Below, piece after piece: positions 43,380-52,128 of a stretch of DNA of 64,000 nucleotides. Numbering within the stretch: the first letter of the stretch is position 1; the number at the start of each line of letters is the position of its first letter. The notes below the pieces were generated by a model. The model saw only the letters and a list, made by a program, of their open reading frames with translations, made no database searches and had not been told where the DNA came from. The DNA lies in contig NZ_KB902680.1 in the NCBI RefSeq assembly GCF_000379605.1, positions 186,186-250,185 on the forward strand, in the 5' to 3' direction. The stretch is from Rhizobium giardinii bv. giardinii H152 (GTDB lineage Bacteria > Pseudomonadota > Alphaproteobacteria > Rhizobiales > Rhizobiaceae). Both the position numbers and the translations under genes were made by a program.

Positions 43380-44942
43380 TTACGCCTCTTCGCGGCGCGG
43401 TCCGTTGCCGCTAGCCCGGCGGCGCTGGCCTTGAGCAGCGGCGCCATTGCCGCCTTCGCGGTTCTGCGTGCCAGCGGCATTGCCACCGTGGTTGCGATTG
43501 CGCCATTCGCCGTGCTTCTGGCCGGGGCGTCCATTGCGGTTGCCACCCGGGCGCTTGGCGAGTGCCTGTTCGTGGGCGGCCTGGGCTGCCGGGCCCTGGC
43601 CCTTGCGATGCTGCTTCTTCTGCGAAGGGTTTTCGCCAGCCAGCAGGTCGTCACCGGCAAACGGGCTCGGAGCCGAACGCTCGGCGCGGTGCACGTTGTC
43701 GCTGCCGCCCTGCGGGCGCGGACGGCGTTCATTGTGGCCGTTGCCGGCCGGACGCGAAGCGTTGCGGGCACCATTGCCGCCGCGGGCACCCTTCGGGCGG
43801 GCGCGGTCGGCCGGAACATCGCCGCTCGCAACCGCGATGTCGATCTTCATCAGGCGTTCGATGTCGCGCAGCAGGCGGATTTCGTCCGGAGCGCAGAAGG
43901 CGATGGCAATACCGTCACGACCGGCGCGGGCGGTACGGCCGATACGGTGCACATAGGCGTCCGGCACTTCCGGCAGGTCGTAGTTGTAGACGTGGGTGAC
44001 GCCCGGAATATCGATGCCGCGAGCGGCGACGTCGGTTGCCACGAGAACGCGCGTCTCGCCGTCACGGAATGCCTTCAAGGCCCGTTCGCGCTGACCCTGG
44101 CTCTTATTGCCGTGGATCGAGGCGACAGAGAAGCCGACATGCTCCAGATGCTTCATCAGCTTCTCGGCGCCGTGCTTGGTGCGCGAGAAGACCATGGCGC
44201 GGCCATCCGGGTTTTCGGTCAGCGTCTTCTTCAGAATTTCGGTCTTCTGGCTGGCGCCGGCAACGAAGTGAACATATTGCTCGACCTTGTCGGCAGCCTT
44301 GCCCGGAGGCGAGACTTCGACGCGCTTCGGATTGCTCAGATATTCGGCTGCAAGCTCGGCGATTGCCTTCGGCATGGTGGCCGAGAACAGCAGCGTCTGG
44401 CGGTTCTTTGGCACCAGCTTGGAAATCTTGCGCAGGTCATGGATGAAGCCGAGGTCCAGCATCTGGTCGGCTTCGTCGAGAACGAGATAACGGGCCTGCG
44501 TCAATGTCACGGCCTTGCGGGCGATGAGGTCGAGGAGGCGGCCGGGCGTGGCGACGAGAATATCGACGCCGCGGGAAAGCTGCTCGGACTGCTTGTTGAT
44601 CGAGGCGCCGCCGACGACGAGGCCGATCTTGATCGGGGTCTTCTTGACGAAGTCCTTCAGGTTCGCGGCGATCTGGTTCACCAGTTCGCGGGTCGGAGCA
44701 AGAACGAGGGCGCGGATGTTGCGCGGATCGGGACGCTTGCCGTCGGCGAGCATCTTTTCGATCATCGGCAGGCCGAACGCCGCGGTCTTGCCGGTGCCGG
44801 TCTGGGCGAGACCGACCAGGTCATGGCCTTCCATCACGAGCGGGATCGCTTCAGCCTGAATTGGCGTCGGCGTTTCGAAACCCAGGGTGGAGAGGGTCGA
44901 AAGAACGTGCTCGGAGAGGCCAAGGTCTTTAAAAGTGGTCAA
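43380..44942 (-). CDS. DEAD-box RNA helicase (RhlE-like)
   Basis: 520 aa from TTG 44942 (TTFKDLGLSEHVLSTLSTLGFETPTPIQ; AAGG 8 bases upstream). All motifs are present: AQTGTGKT, PTRELV, DEAD (VLDEADQML), SAT, VATDVAARGIDIPGV and HRIGRTARAG. The last 130 residues are Arg/Gly/Asn-rich and low complexity, a typical RNA-binding tail. Helps RNA folding, ribosome assembly and mRNA decay; often cold-induced. The upstream region is long. Confidence 0.93.
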   Translation of the reverse strand: MTTFKDLGLSEHVLSTLSTLGFETPTPIQAEAIPLVMEGHDLVGLAQTGTGKTAAFGLPMIEKMLADGKRPDPRNIRALVLAPTRELVNQIAANLKDFVKKTPIKIGLVVGGASINKQSEQLSRGVDILVATPGRLLDLIARKAVTLTQARYLVLDEADQMLDLGFIHDLRKISKLVPKNRQTLLFSATMPKAIAELAAEYLSNPKRVEVSPPGKAADKVEQYVHFVAGASQKTEILKKTLTENPDGRAMVFSRTKHGAEKLMKHLEHVGFSVASIHGNKSQGQRERALKAFRDGETRVLVATDVAARGIDIPGVTHVYNYDLPEVPDAYVHRIGRTARAGRDGIAIAFCAPDEIRLLRDIERLMKIDIAVASGDVPADRARPKGARGGNGARNASRPAGNGHNERRPRPQGGSDNVHRAERSAPSPFAGDDLLAGENPSQKKQHRKGQGPAAQAAHEQALAKRPGGNRNGRPGQKHGEWRNRNHGGNAAGTQNREGGNGAAAQGQRRRASGNGPRREEA

Positions 44943-45556
44943 TGTATTACCTTTTCGGGGGCGCAAAACGATTTTCGCCGGAACTGCACCATGCGGTTCC
45001 GGTTTCGCTTCGCGTCAAGAACCCCGCGTGATCTGGGAACTTGTGGGTTGATTAAGCTGTCTGCGCTGCATCCTGCCGCGTTTGGCAGGACATTCTCTGG
45101 TGCGCTTATCCTTCGGTACGGATCGGTAAAATCCCGCAGGGCTCGCTCACGCGGCGGCCAGAAGGTGACGCTGGCCCCATGTCGTTGTTTTGCCGTCAAA
45201 AGTCAAGGGCTAGTTTTTGCAGGTGCGAAGGACGGCCTCTGCGGCATGCAAATATGACACTGCCGGCCCGGACGGGAGGGCTGCGGTGATACCGCAGACT
45301 GAAGCAAAGGAGGCTCGTCGGCGGTTTTGGGCAAATAGGCGATTCTGCCCTGACATAGCGGGTGATTCGGGGAGGCAGATGCGGTTGTCACCTTTGCCCG
45401 TCCTCGAGTTTGTGGTAGTTTCAGGAACCTTCCTTTGTCCTGCGCGTTGGTGCCCTCGGGTGCCGCGTTCCCGCAGTGAGGTGCGTTGCGCGTTCACTTC
45501 GCCGCGCCACAGGTGTTGTGAACATTTGGGTGGCTAAGCTCGAGGAGAAGACGACG
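44943..45556. other. Long spacer: helicase leader and stress promoter
   Basis: 614 bp between divergent genes. The left 250 bp would be the 5' leader of the helicase transcript; TTGACTTTTGACG on the minus strand near 45200 gives two possible -35 boxes but no clear -10. The right end carries an EcfG-type promoter listed separately. No ORF here looks real on either strand. Confidence 0.45.
45424..45448 (+). promoter_or_regulatory. EcfG-type general-stress promoter
   Basis: GGAAC (45424-45428), 16 bases, then CGTT (45445-45448), matching the alphaproteobacterial EcfG consensus GGAAC-N16-17-CGTT. It points at the host-attachment gene 109 bp downstream. Confidence 0.7.
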
Positions 45557-46003
45557 ATGACGACGACATGGATTCTTGCCGCCGACGGAAATCAGGCACG
45601 CCTGTTGAAGGGAGTGAATTTTTTCAAAGACGGACATCAGAGCCCCGAGCAGGAGATTTTCCAGCTGGATACGAAGCGCGTCCAGGACATCATGGCCGAC
45701 AAGCCGGGACGGAGCCATTCATCTGTCGGTCACGGGCGCTCGGCGATGGAATATTCAAGCGACCCGGTGCGCGAAAAACAGCAGAAGTTTACATCTGACG
45801 TCGCGAGCAAGCTCGACATGTATGCGCAGGAAGGGGCGTTCGACCGCCTCGTGCTTTGTGCTGCACCGCAGACGCTCGGCCACCTGCGCTCCATCCTCTC
45901 TCCCGCCACGCGCGCCAAAACCATGGTGGAAATCTGCAAGGACTACAGCAACCTGCCGACAGACAAGCTGATCTCGTCGGTCCGCTCGGCGATGGCCCAC
46001 TGA
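45557..46003 (+). CDS. Host attachment protein family
   Basis: 148 aa of the host-attachment (baeRF-like) family: TWILAADGNQARLLKGVNFF, RSHSSVGHGRSAMEYSSDPVREKQQKFTSDVASKLD, and the C-terminal RLVLCAAPQTLGHLRSILSPATRAKTMVEICKDYSNLP. The fold resembles release-factor eRF1 domain 2, and a ribosome-linked or stress role is suspected; plant attachment was the original association in Agrobacterium. The start ATG follows GAGGAGAAG; an EcfG-type promoter lies upstream. Confidence 0.88.
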   Translation: MTTTWILAADGNQARLLKGVNFFKDGHQSPEQEIFQLDTKRVQDIMADKPGRSHSSVGHGRSAMEYSSDPVREKQQKFTSDVASKLDMYAQEGAFDRLVLCAAPQTLGHLRSILSPATRAKTMVEICKDYSNLPTDKLISSVRSAMAH

Positions 46004-46012
46004 TCCGTTCCG

Positions 46013-47599
46013 CTAAAAGTCCGTCGGAACGCCGCCTTCAGCCTTCCGGCGGGCGACGAAGGCATCGAGTTCCTCCTCGATGGCCGGATCGAGCGGCGGG
46101 CGCTCATATTCGTTCAGTTTCGCCTTGAAGACGCGGTTGGCGTGATCATAGGTCGTCGGCCGTCCGGCTTCCGTCCAGGTTTCGAAATTGCGCCAGTCCG
46201 ACAGGATCGGCGAGTAGAAGGCCGTCTCATACCGCGCGAGCGTATGGGCAGTGCCGAAATAGTGGCCGCCCGGACCGACATCACGAACTGCGTCGAGACC
46301 GAGCGCATCTTCGCCGACGTCGAGCGGTTTAAGGAATTCTGCGACCATTTGCAGCATATCGACATCCAGGATGAATTTCTCGAAGGATGCCGTCAGTCCG
46401 CCTTCGCTCCAGCCCGCCGCGTGCATGATGAAGTTGCCGCCACCCTGCGTCAGCGCCCAGAGCGATAGCGCCGACTCGTAGGCGGCTTGCGCGTCGAGTG
46501 TGTTCGACGCATTGGTGTTGGACGTGCGATAGGGGATCTTGTAGCGGCGCGCGAGCTGGCCGCCGGCAATGACAGCCTTCATATATTCCGGCGTGCCGAA
46601 GGCGGGCGCCCCGGTCTTCATGTCGACGTTCGAAGTGAAGCCGCCATACATGACCGGCGAACCGCGCCGCACCATCTGGGTAAACGCGATACCCGCCAGG
46701 GCCTCGGCATTCTGCTGCACGACGGCACCGGCAATCGTCACTGGCGCCATGGCACCCGCCAGCGTGAACGGCGTCACCACCACCACCTGGTTGCGCGACG
46801 ACATTTCGATGATGCCCTGGAGCATCGGTCCGTCGAGACGCAGCGGCGAGGAGGTATTGATGATGGTGAAGAGCGAGGGCTCGCTCTCCATCTGCTCGGC
46901 GGTGATGCCGCGGCCGATACGGGCGATTTCCAGGGCGTCGAGGTTGCGCTGCGCCCCAAGCGAATAGCAGTGGAACACCTTGTCGGTGAGCTTCACCATG
47001 TCCGCCAGGCAATCAAGATGGCGCACCGAGGCGTGGATATCGACCGGCTCGACCGGATAACCGCCGGTCGTGTGAATAATGTCGTAGGACTGGGCAAGCT
47101 TCACCAGCTTGCGATAGTCTTCCTGATTGCCCGCCCGGCGTCCGCCTTCCCGGTCGGCAACGAAGGGGGCTGAGGCGATCTGCGCGAAGACGAGATTGTT
47201 GCCGCCGATCTCGACATTGCGGACCGGGTTGCGCGCATGCATGGTGAAGCCGGATGGAACCGACGACATCATGTCCATGATCAGCCCGCGATCGAAGCGG
47301 ACACGATCCGTGCCAGGTGTCACGTCCGCGCCGGCAGCCTTCATGCGCGCGCGCGCTTCCGGCAGGATAATGTCCATGCCGATTTCCTCGAGAATCGTCA
47401 GCGAGGCATCGTGAACGGCTTCCAGCGCCTCGACCGTCAAAACGGTGGATTTCGACATCCCGTTGACAAGATTGAGATATTTAGAATTCTCGGCGCCTCT
47501 GCGCTGCCGGTCGGCCCCGCGCCCGCCGGTTCTGCGGCGGCGTTCCAGCGGAGCATCTGCGCCGGCCGGAAAGGAGTGCGGAAATTCATTCTCACGCAT
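46013..47599 (-). CDS. MttB family methyltransferase (non-pyrrolysine type)
   Basis: 528 aa from ATG 47599. Homologue of trimethylamine/glycine-betaine corrinoid methyltransferases: VLTVEALEAVHDASLTILEEIGMDII, GGNNLVFAQIASAPFVAD, and VTPFTLAGAMAPVTIAGAVVQQNAEALAGI in the TIM barrel, ending with GPGGHYFGTAHTLARYETAFYSPILSDWRNFETW. No in-frame amber codon, so it does not need pyrrolysine. No corrinoid protein gene is next to it. Substrate may be a quaternary amine such as betaine or carnitine; unproven. An Arg-rich 20-residue segment precedes the domain. Confidence 0.87.
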   Translation of the reverse strand: MRENEFPHSFPAGADAPLERRRRTGGRGADRQRRGAENSKYLNLVNGMSKSTVLTVEALEAVHDASLTILEEIGMDIILPEARARMKAAGADVTPGTDRVRFDRGLIMDMMSSVPSGFTMHARNPVRNVEIGGNNLVFAQIASAPFVADREGGRRAGNQEDYRKLVKLAQSYDIIHTTGGYPVEPVDIHASVRHLDCLADMVKLTDKVFHCYSLGAQRNLDALEIARIGRGITAEQMESEPSLFTIINTSSPLRLDGPMLQGIIEMSSRNQVVVVTPFTLAGAMAPVTIAGAVVQQNAEALAGIAFTQMVRRGSPVMYGGFTSNVDMKTGAPAFGTPEYMKAVIAGGQLARRYKIPYRTSNTNASNTLDAQAAYESALSLWALTQGGGNFIMHAAGWSEGGLTASFEKFILDVDMLQMVAEFLKPLDVGEDALGLDAVRDVGPGGHYFGTAHTLARYETAFYSPILSDWRNFETWTEAGRPTTYDHANRVFKAKLNEYERPPLDPAIEEELDAFVARRKAEGGVPTDF

Positions 47600-47715
47600 G
47601 GCTATACCATCGGTTAGGACACAAATGGCATGGTGCCGTTTCGTCGCCCGGCATGCGTTGCCATTTGCGACAGCAAACTTCCTTGGCAGAGAAGGATAGT
47701 TGTGGGGGCTGGCTT

Positions 47716-48447
47716 TTAAGCGGCGCGCGATGTCGATTTCACGCCGCAAAGCATTTCCCGCTTGCTGCCGAAACCGGGGCGGCGATCGAGATCGAAGCCT
47801 GCAGTCTCAAGATTGCGGCGGACGAAACCGGCCGCCGCATAGGTGGCAAAGGTGCCGCCGTCCACAGTCTTGCCGTGGACAATATGCATCAGCTCTTGCG
47901 ACCACATATCTGGATTGCGCCGTGGGGCAAAACCGTCGAGATACCAGGCATCGAACAGGCCGGAGAAATGGGCGATCTCGTCGAGGGCTACGCCGCAGAC
48001 GACGGTCAGGCGCATTCCGCCGAAATCAAGGTCGACAATGCCACTCGGCTGCGCCGGCCATTGCGCGCCGAGAGCTTGCCGTTCTGCGTCAATTTCCGGC
48101 CAGCGTGACAGCGCCCGATCGATCTCGCCGGCGCGCATCGGGAAGCGTTCGAACGAGACGAAATGAAGCTCTCCGCCTTCGGTGCGGGTCTCTTTCCATC
48201 GGCGCCAGGTTTCGCAGAAGTTCAGCCCGGTGCCGAAGCCGAGTTCGCCGATGCGGAACTGGCCCGGTCGCTGCCACCTTTCAGGCAAGCCGTTGCCGCC
48301 AAGAAACACGTGACCGCATTCCAGCCGGCCATCCTCGCGGCAATAAAAATGGTCGCCAAACTCCTGCGAATAGGGCATATCGCCTTCGCGCCATTCAAGC
48401 GTTTGCCGGTCGGGCACCGCCGTATTTTCCAGGTTTTCGCGGGTCAT
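47716..48447 (-). CDS. mnmD: tRNA U34 methyltransferase MnmD (MnmC N-domain only)
   Basis: 243 aa, equal to the methyltransferase half of E. coli MnmC. SAM motif FRIGELGFGTGLNFCETW, DAWYLDGFAPRRNPDMWSQEL with the catalytic-site Asp, and a C-terminal FATYAAAGFVRRNLETAGFDLDRRPGFGSKREMLCG. Completes the mnm5s2U34 modification in the wobble position by methylation. Divergent from an FAD enzyme like the other half of MnmC, 38 bp apart. Confidence 0.9.
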   Translation of the reverse strand: MTRENLENTAVPDRQTLEWREGDMPYSQEFGDHFYCREDGRLECGHVFLGGNGLPERWQRPGQFRIGELGFGTGLNFCETWRRWKETRTEGGELHFVSFERFPMRAGEIDRALSRWPEIDAERQALGAQWPAQPSGIVDLDFGGMRLTVVCGVALDEIAHFSGLFDAWYLDGFAPRRNPDMWSQELMHIVHGKTVDGGTFATYAAAGFVRRNLETAGFDLDRRPGFGSKREMLCGVKSTSRAA

Positions 48448-48485
48448 GGCGAAGCGATAATCTGCCTATCTGAGAAGGTCAATCG

Positions 48486-49640
48486 ATGACGGATCTGTTG
48501 ATCATCGGCGGCGGCATCATGGGGCTCTGGGCCGGCGTGATGGCCGACAGGGCCGGATTGCGAACCCTGATAGTCGAGCGCGACGTGATCGGCGCCGGGG
48601 CAAGCGGCGGCGTGCTCGGCGCGCTGATGCCGCATATGCCGGATCGCTGGAACGCCAAGAAACAGTTCCAGTTCGACGCCCTCGTTTCGCTCGAGACCGA
48701 GATTGCCGCGCTGGAGGCGGCGACGGGGCTCTCGGCAGGCTATCGCCGTTGCGGCCGTCTCATGCCTCTTTCAAAGCCGCATCTGCGAACGACCGCCCTT
48801 CGGCATGAACAGGACGCGATCATCAACTGGCGGGCCGGCGACCGGCAGTTCCACTGGCAGGTCCGTGATCGGGCCCCAGTTGATGGATGGTTGAACAGCG
48901 CGCTTTCCGAAAGCGGCGTCGTGTTTGATACGCTGGCTGCCCGGGTCGCGCCGCGGCCGTTCCTTGCCATGCTCTCGGCGTACCTGCGCCGGTCAAAACT
49001 TATCCGGATCGAAGAGGGGCGGGCGCTTGTCCGCATCGATCCGATCGGCGGGCGCGCGGATTTCGGCGACGGGAGCACGCAGGCCTTCGGTGATTGCGTC
49101 ATCGCGAACGGTGTTGACGCCTTCTCCTTTCTGGACGGCTTGACGAGTGGGCCCGGTGTAAGCGGCACGGGTGTCAAGGGGCAGGCGGCGCTGCTCAGAG
49201 CCGATATCGATCCAACCCTGCCTGTCGTGTTTACCGATGGGCTTTATATTGTGCCGCACGAAAACGGCATGGTCGCCGTCGGCAGCACCAGCGAAGACGC
49301 CTTCGACCAACCCTTTGCAACGGATGGGCAACTTGATGCCCTGCTCGCCCGTGCGGAGGACCTGGTGCCGCGCATTCGCAATGCCCCGGTCGTCGAGCGC
49401 TGGGCAGGCGTGCGACCGAAGGCGATCGGGCGGGATCCAATGGCCGGGCGTCATCCGGATCATCCGCGCATCCACGCCTTGACCGGCGGTTTCAAGATCA
49501 GTTTCGGCATCGCGCATCGGCTGGCAACGGCCGTGATCGGCGAAATCTGCGGCGAAACGGACAAGTCCCTGCCTGTGTCGTTCCGCTGCCGGGCTCACTT
49601 CGATCTTCTGGTGTCGGACAAAGCAAAGGCCCCGCGGTAG
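48486..49640 (+). CDS. FAD-dependent oxidoreductase, probable stand-alone MnmC oxidase half
   Basis: 384 aa DAO-fold flavoprotein. Rossmann GGGIMGLWAGVMADRAGLRTLIVERD near residues 7-33, ASGGVLGALMPHMPDRWN next to the FAD, and C-terminal GVRPKAIGRDPMAGRHPDHPRIHALTGGFKISFGIAHRLATAV. In E. coli MnmC the oxidase half removes the carboxymethyl group before methylation by the other half. The family alone would allow glycine/D-amino acid oxidase; the divergent mnmD supports MnmC(o). Confidence 0.82.
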   Translation: MTDLLIIGGGIMGLWAGVMADRAGLRTLIVERDVIGAGASGGVLGALMPHMPDRWNAKKQFQFDALVSLETEIAALEAATGLSAGYRRCGRLMPLSKPHLRTTALRHEQDAIINWRAGDRQFHWQVRDRAPVDGWLNSALSESGVVFDTLAARVAPRPFLAMLSAYLRRSKLIRIEEGRALVRIDPIGGRADFGDGSTQAFGDCVIANGVDAFSFLDGLTSGPGVSGTGVKGQAALLRADIDPTLPVVFTDGLYIVPHENGMVAVGSTSEDAFDQPFATDGQLDALLARAEDLVPRIRNAPVVERWAGVRPKAIGRDPMAGRHPDHPRIHALTGGFKISFGIAHRLATAVIGEICGETDKSLPVSFRCRAHFDLLVSDKAKAPR

Positions 49641-49667
49641 CGGGGCCAGAAGCATTCACTGCCTTGC

Positions 49668-50057
49668 CTACATCCAGTAGGGCGGGACGCCGTAATAGTC
49701 ATAGACGCGGCGACCATTATCCTTGTTCCAGTCATATTCGTCGTCGCCGTGGTACTTCGGGGCGTTCTCGACCTGCTCGCGCGTCAAATCCGTGCGATAG
49801 CCGCCGAGATTTTCATCGTAGGTCAGCTTGGCCCACGGTACGGGGTAGTGATCCTCGCCCATGCCAAGGAAACCGCCGAAAGCGAGAACGGCGTAGGAAA
49901 CACGCCCGCTGCGCTTTTCGATGATGACGCGTTCGATCGAGCCGATGTGCTGGCCATCCTGACCATAAACGCGGGTACCCTCGACCTTGTCGCTGGCGAT
50001 CAGGTCGTGGGTTTCCCTGATGTCGGCGTCCTGACGATTGGTATCTTGGTAAGTCAC
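49668..50057 (-). CDS. PRC-barrel domain protein
   Basis: 129 aa. One PRC-barrel domain (LIASDKVEGTRVYGQDGQHIGSIERVIIEKRSGRVSYAVLAFGGFLGMGEDHYPVPWAKL) with an acidic Tyr-rich tail (DDEYDWNKDNGRRVYDYYGVPPYWM). Such proteins are abundant stress-induced proteins in rhizobia; the molecular role is unclear. The upstream minus-strand region carries an EcfG-type promoter. Confidence 0.9.
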   Translation of the reverse strand: MTYQDTNRQDADIRETHDLIASDKVEGTRVYGQDGQHIGSIERVIIEKRSGRVSYAVLAFGGFLGMGEDHYPVPWAKLTYDENLGGYRTDLTREQVENAPKYHGDDEYDWNKDNGRRVYDYYGVPPYWM

Positions 50058-50091
50058 GATTCTTCTCCGTTTTTGGTGCTACCGGAGACAA

Positions 50092-50116
50092 AACGAAGCA
50101 AAAGCAGGTTGGTTCC
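50092..50116 (-). promoter_or_regulatory. EcfG-type general-stress promoter of the PRC-barrel gene
   Basis: On the minus strand GGAAC (50116-50112), 16 bases, then CGTT (50095-50092), 35 bp before the start codon. Same spacing as the promoter before the host-attachment gene. Confidence 0.75.
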
Positions 50117-50263
50117 GACAAAATCAGCGGGTTTTTGCGGAGAAATTCTGTGCCATTCGGACTGAGTTGACCGTTCTCGGCTGATTGGCGACGGTGATTA
50201 TTCGTCATTCTGTCACGCAAATCACTTAACCCGCTCGCATTGAGTTGCAACGGAGCGGAGCCG

Positions 50264-51070
50264 ATGCGGTACGCCATCTATTTTACGCCGTCGATCTATG
50301 ATCCCTTGTCGGTCGCAGCGGCAAGCTGGCTTGGCCGCAACGTCTATTCCGGCGAAGCCCCCGAAGCGCCGTCGATCGCCGGCTTCAGCCGGCAGGAACT
50401 GGCGTTCCATACGGCAGTGCCGCGCCGCTATGGGTTTCACGGCACGATCAAGGCGCCGTTCCGGCTTCATTCGGAGACGAGCGAGGCGGCGTTGCTGAAA
50501 GCCCTGATGCATTTTGCCAGCACCGTGACGCCGTTTGAAATTCCGCGCATGGAAATCGCAAGGCTCGGCGAGTTCTACGGCTTGGCGCCCTCGGTCCCAT
50601 GCGAACAGATGAACCACCTTGCCGCCTCGGTCGTCCAGACATTCGACGAGTTCCGTGCGCCGCTGAGTGATGCGGAGATCGAACGGCGGGATCCGGACCG
50701 CCTGACAGCATCGCAGTTCTCCAATCTTCATCGCTGGGGCTACCCCTATGTGATGGACGAGTTTCGTTTTCACATGACGCTGACGGGGCCGATACATCCA
50801 AGCCTCAACGCCCGCTTCGAGCATGCGCTTCGCGAATTTTTCGCGCCTTTGCTGAACGAGCCGTTGAAGATCTCCAGCCTTGCGCTCTTTATCGAGCCGG
50901 AGGCCGGCGCGCCGCTCCGTGTCCATTCCCAGCACCCACTCGGAAAACTCTCCGCTCACCGGCCGGTTGGGGCCAGCGCGCGCGTAGGCACGACCGCGAT
51001 ATCGGACCCGCCACGCACTACCGCGACAAAGGCGGCACTTGCCGCGCGTCTTCTGCAGGCGAATTGCTGA
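50264..51070 (+). CDS. DUF1045 domain protein (2H phosphoesterase-like)
   Basis: 268 aa. MRYAIYFTPSIYDPLSVAAASWLGRNVYSGE start is typical of DUF1045. Two H-x-T/S motifs characteristic of 2H phosphoesterases are visible: FHGTIKAPF near residue 66 and FHMTLTGPI near residue 169. In many genomes the family accompanies phosphonate (phn) genes; none are here. GGAG precedes ATG 50264. The last 40 residues are Ala/Thr-rich with no family match. Confidence 0.82.
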   Translation: MRYAIYFTPSIYDPLSVAAASWLGRNVYSGEAPEAPSIAGFSRQELAFHTAVPRRYGFHGTIKAPFRLHSETSEAALLKALMHFASTVTPFEIPRMEIARLGEFYGLAPSVPCEQMNHLAASVVQTFDEFRAPLSDAEIERRDPDRLTASQFSNLHRWGYPYVMDEFRFHMTLTGPIHPSLNARFEHALREFFAPLLNEPLKISSLALFIEPEAGAPLRVHSQHPLGKLSAHRPVGASARVGTTAISDPPRTTATKAALAARLLQANC

Positions 51071-51143
51071 TCGCAGGCAGGGTGTTGCATTGACGCAATC
51101 GCCTGTTCTTGCCTTGGATAGACGGCGATTTTCACCATTTCGA

Positions 51144-51191
51144 CTTCGAATTTCCCGCCCCGAATGCTACCGTTCCGGCAAATTCGAAGGG
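51144..51191 (+). promoter_or_regulatory. Hairpin overlapping the puuE ribosome site
   Basis: Arms CTTCGAATTT (51144-51153) and AAATTCGAAG (51180-51189), perfect over 10 bp, with a 26-base loop. The second arm runs into the AAGGG ribosome site (51187-51191) of puuE, so folding could limit translation. Confidence 0.45.
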
Positions 51192-51198
51192 TGATTTG

Positions 51199-52128
51199 AT
51201 GGCAGAGCAATCCTATCCACGTGATCTCGTCGGCTATGGCCGAAATCCTCCGCAGGTCCGCTGGCCGGGCGATGCGCGCATAGCCGTGCAATTCGTGGTC
51301 AATTACGAGGAGGGCGGCGAAAGCTGCATTCTCGACAACGACAAGGCGTCCGAATCACTGCTGTCGGAAATCGTCGGTGCGCAGCCTTGGCCCGGCCAGC
51401 GCAATCTCAACATGGAATCGATCTACGAGTATGGCGCTCGCGCCGGCTTCTGGCGGCTCTGGCGGATGTTTACCAGCCGCAATGTCGACGTGACGGTCTA
51501 TGGCGTGACGCTTGCCATGGCGCGCAATCCGGAAGCGGTCGCTGCGATGAAGGAGGCTGGCTGGGAAATCGCCAGCCATGGCTACCGCTGGCTGGAGTAC
51601 AAGGACTTTCCGGAAGAGGAAGAGCGAAAGCACATTCTCGAGGCCGTGCGCCTGCACAAGGAACTGACCGGCTCGCATCCGCTGGGCATGTATCAGGGCA
51701 AGCCCTCGAACAACACGCTGAAGCTCATTCTGGAGGAGGGCGGCTTCGTCTATTCCTCCGACAGCTATGCCGACGAATTGCCCTACTGGGTTCCCGGTCT
51801 GACCAGGGAAAAACCGCATCTGATCATTCCCTATACGCTCGATGCCAACGACATGCGCTTTGCGACGCCGCAGGGTTTCAATGCCGGTGACCAGTTTTTC
51901 ACCTATCTGAAGGACACGTTCGACGTGCTCTATGCCGAGGGCAAGGAGGGCAGTCCGAAGATGATGAATGTGGGCCTGCACTGTCGCCTCGTCGGCCGCC
52001 CCGGCCGGGCCGCGGCGCTGGCCCGTTTCATCGATTATGTCTTGAGCCATGAGAAGGTCTGGACCCCCAAGCGTATCGATATCGCGCGGCACTGGTACGA
52101 GCATCACAAGCCGGAGGGCGGATTGTGA
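51199..52128 (+). CDS. puuE: Allantoinase PuuE (polysaccharide deacetylase-like)
   Basis: 309 aa NodB-fold allantoinase, unlike the amidohydrolase AllB: YPRDLVGYGRNPPQVRWPGDARIAVQFVVNYEEGGE, EYGARAGFWRLWRMFTSRNVDVTVYGVTLAM, GWEIASHGYRWLEYKD (metal His) and DSYADELPYW. Hydrolyses allantoin to allantoate in purine breakdown. First gene of puuE-uraD-allA-uraH. AAGGG 8 bases upstream defines the ATG; the stop overlaps uraD. Confidence 0.92.
   Translation: MAEQSYPRDLVGYGRNPPQVRWPGDARIAVQFVVNYEEGGESCILDNDKASESLLSEIVGAQPWPGQRNLNMESIYEYGARAGFWRLWRMFTSRNVDVTVYGVTLAMARNPEAVAAMKEAGWEIASHGYRWLEYKDFPEEEERKHILEAVRLHKELTGSHPLGMYQGKPSNNTLKLILEEGGFVYSSDSYADELPYWVPGLTREKPHLIIPYTLDANDMRFATPQGFNAGDQFFTYLKDTFDVLYAEGKEGSPKMMNVGLHCRLVGRPGRAAALARFIDYVLSHEKVWTPKRIDIARHWYEHHKPEGGL

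Noticed and set aside
43431..45257. 608-residue plus-strand frame opposite the DEAD-box helicase
   Set aside because: Antisense to intact helicase motifs and has no domain of its own.
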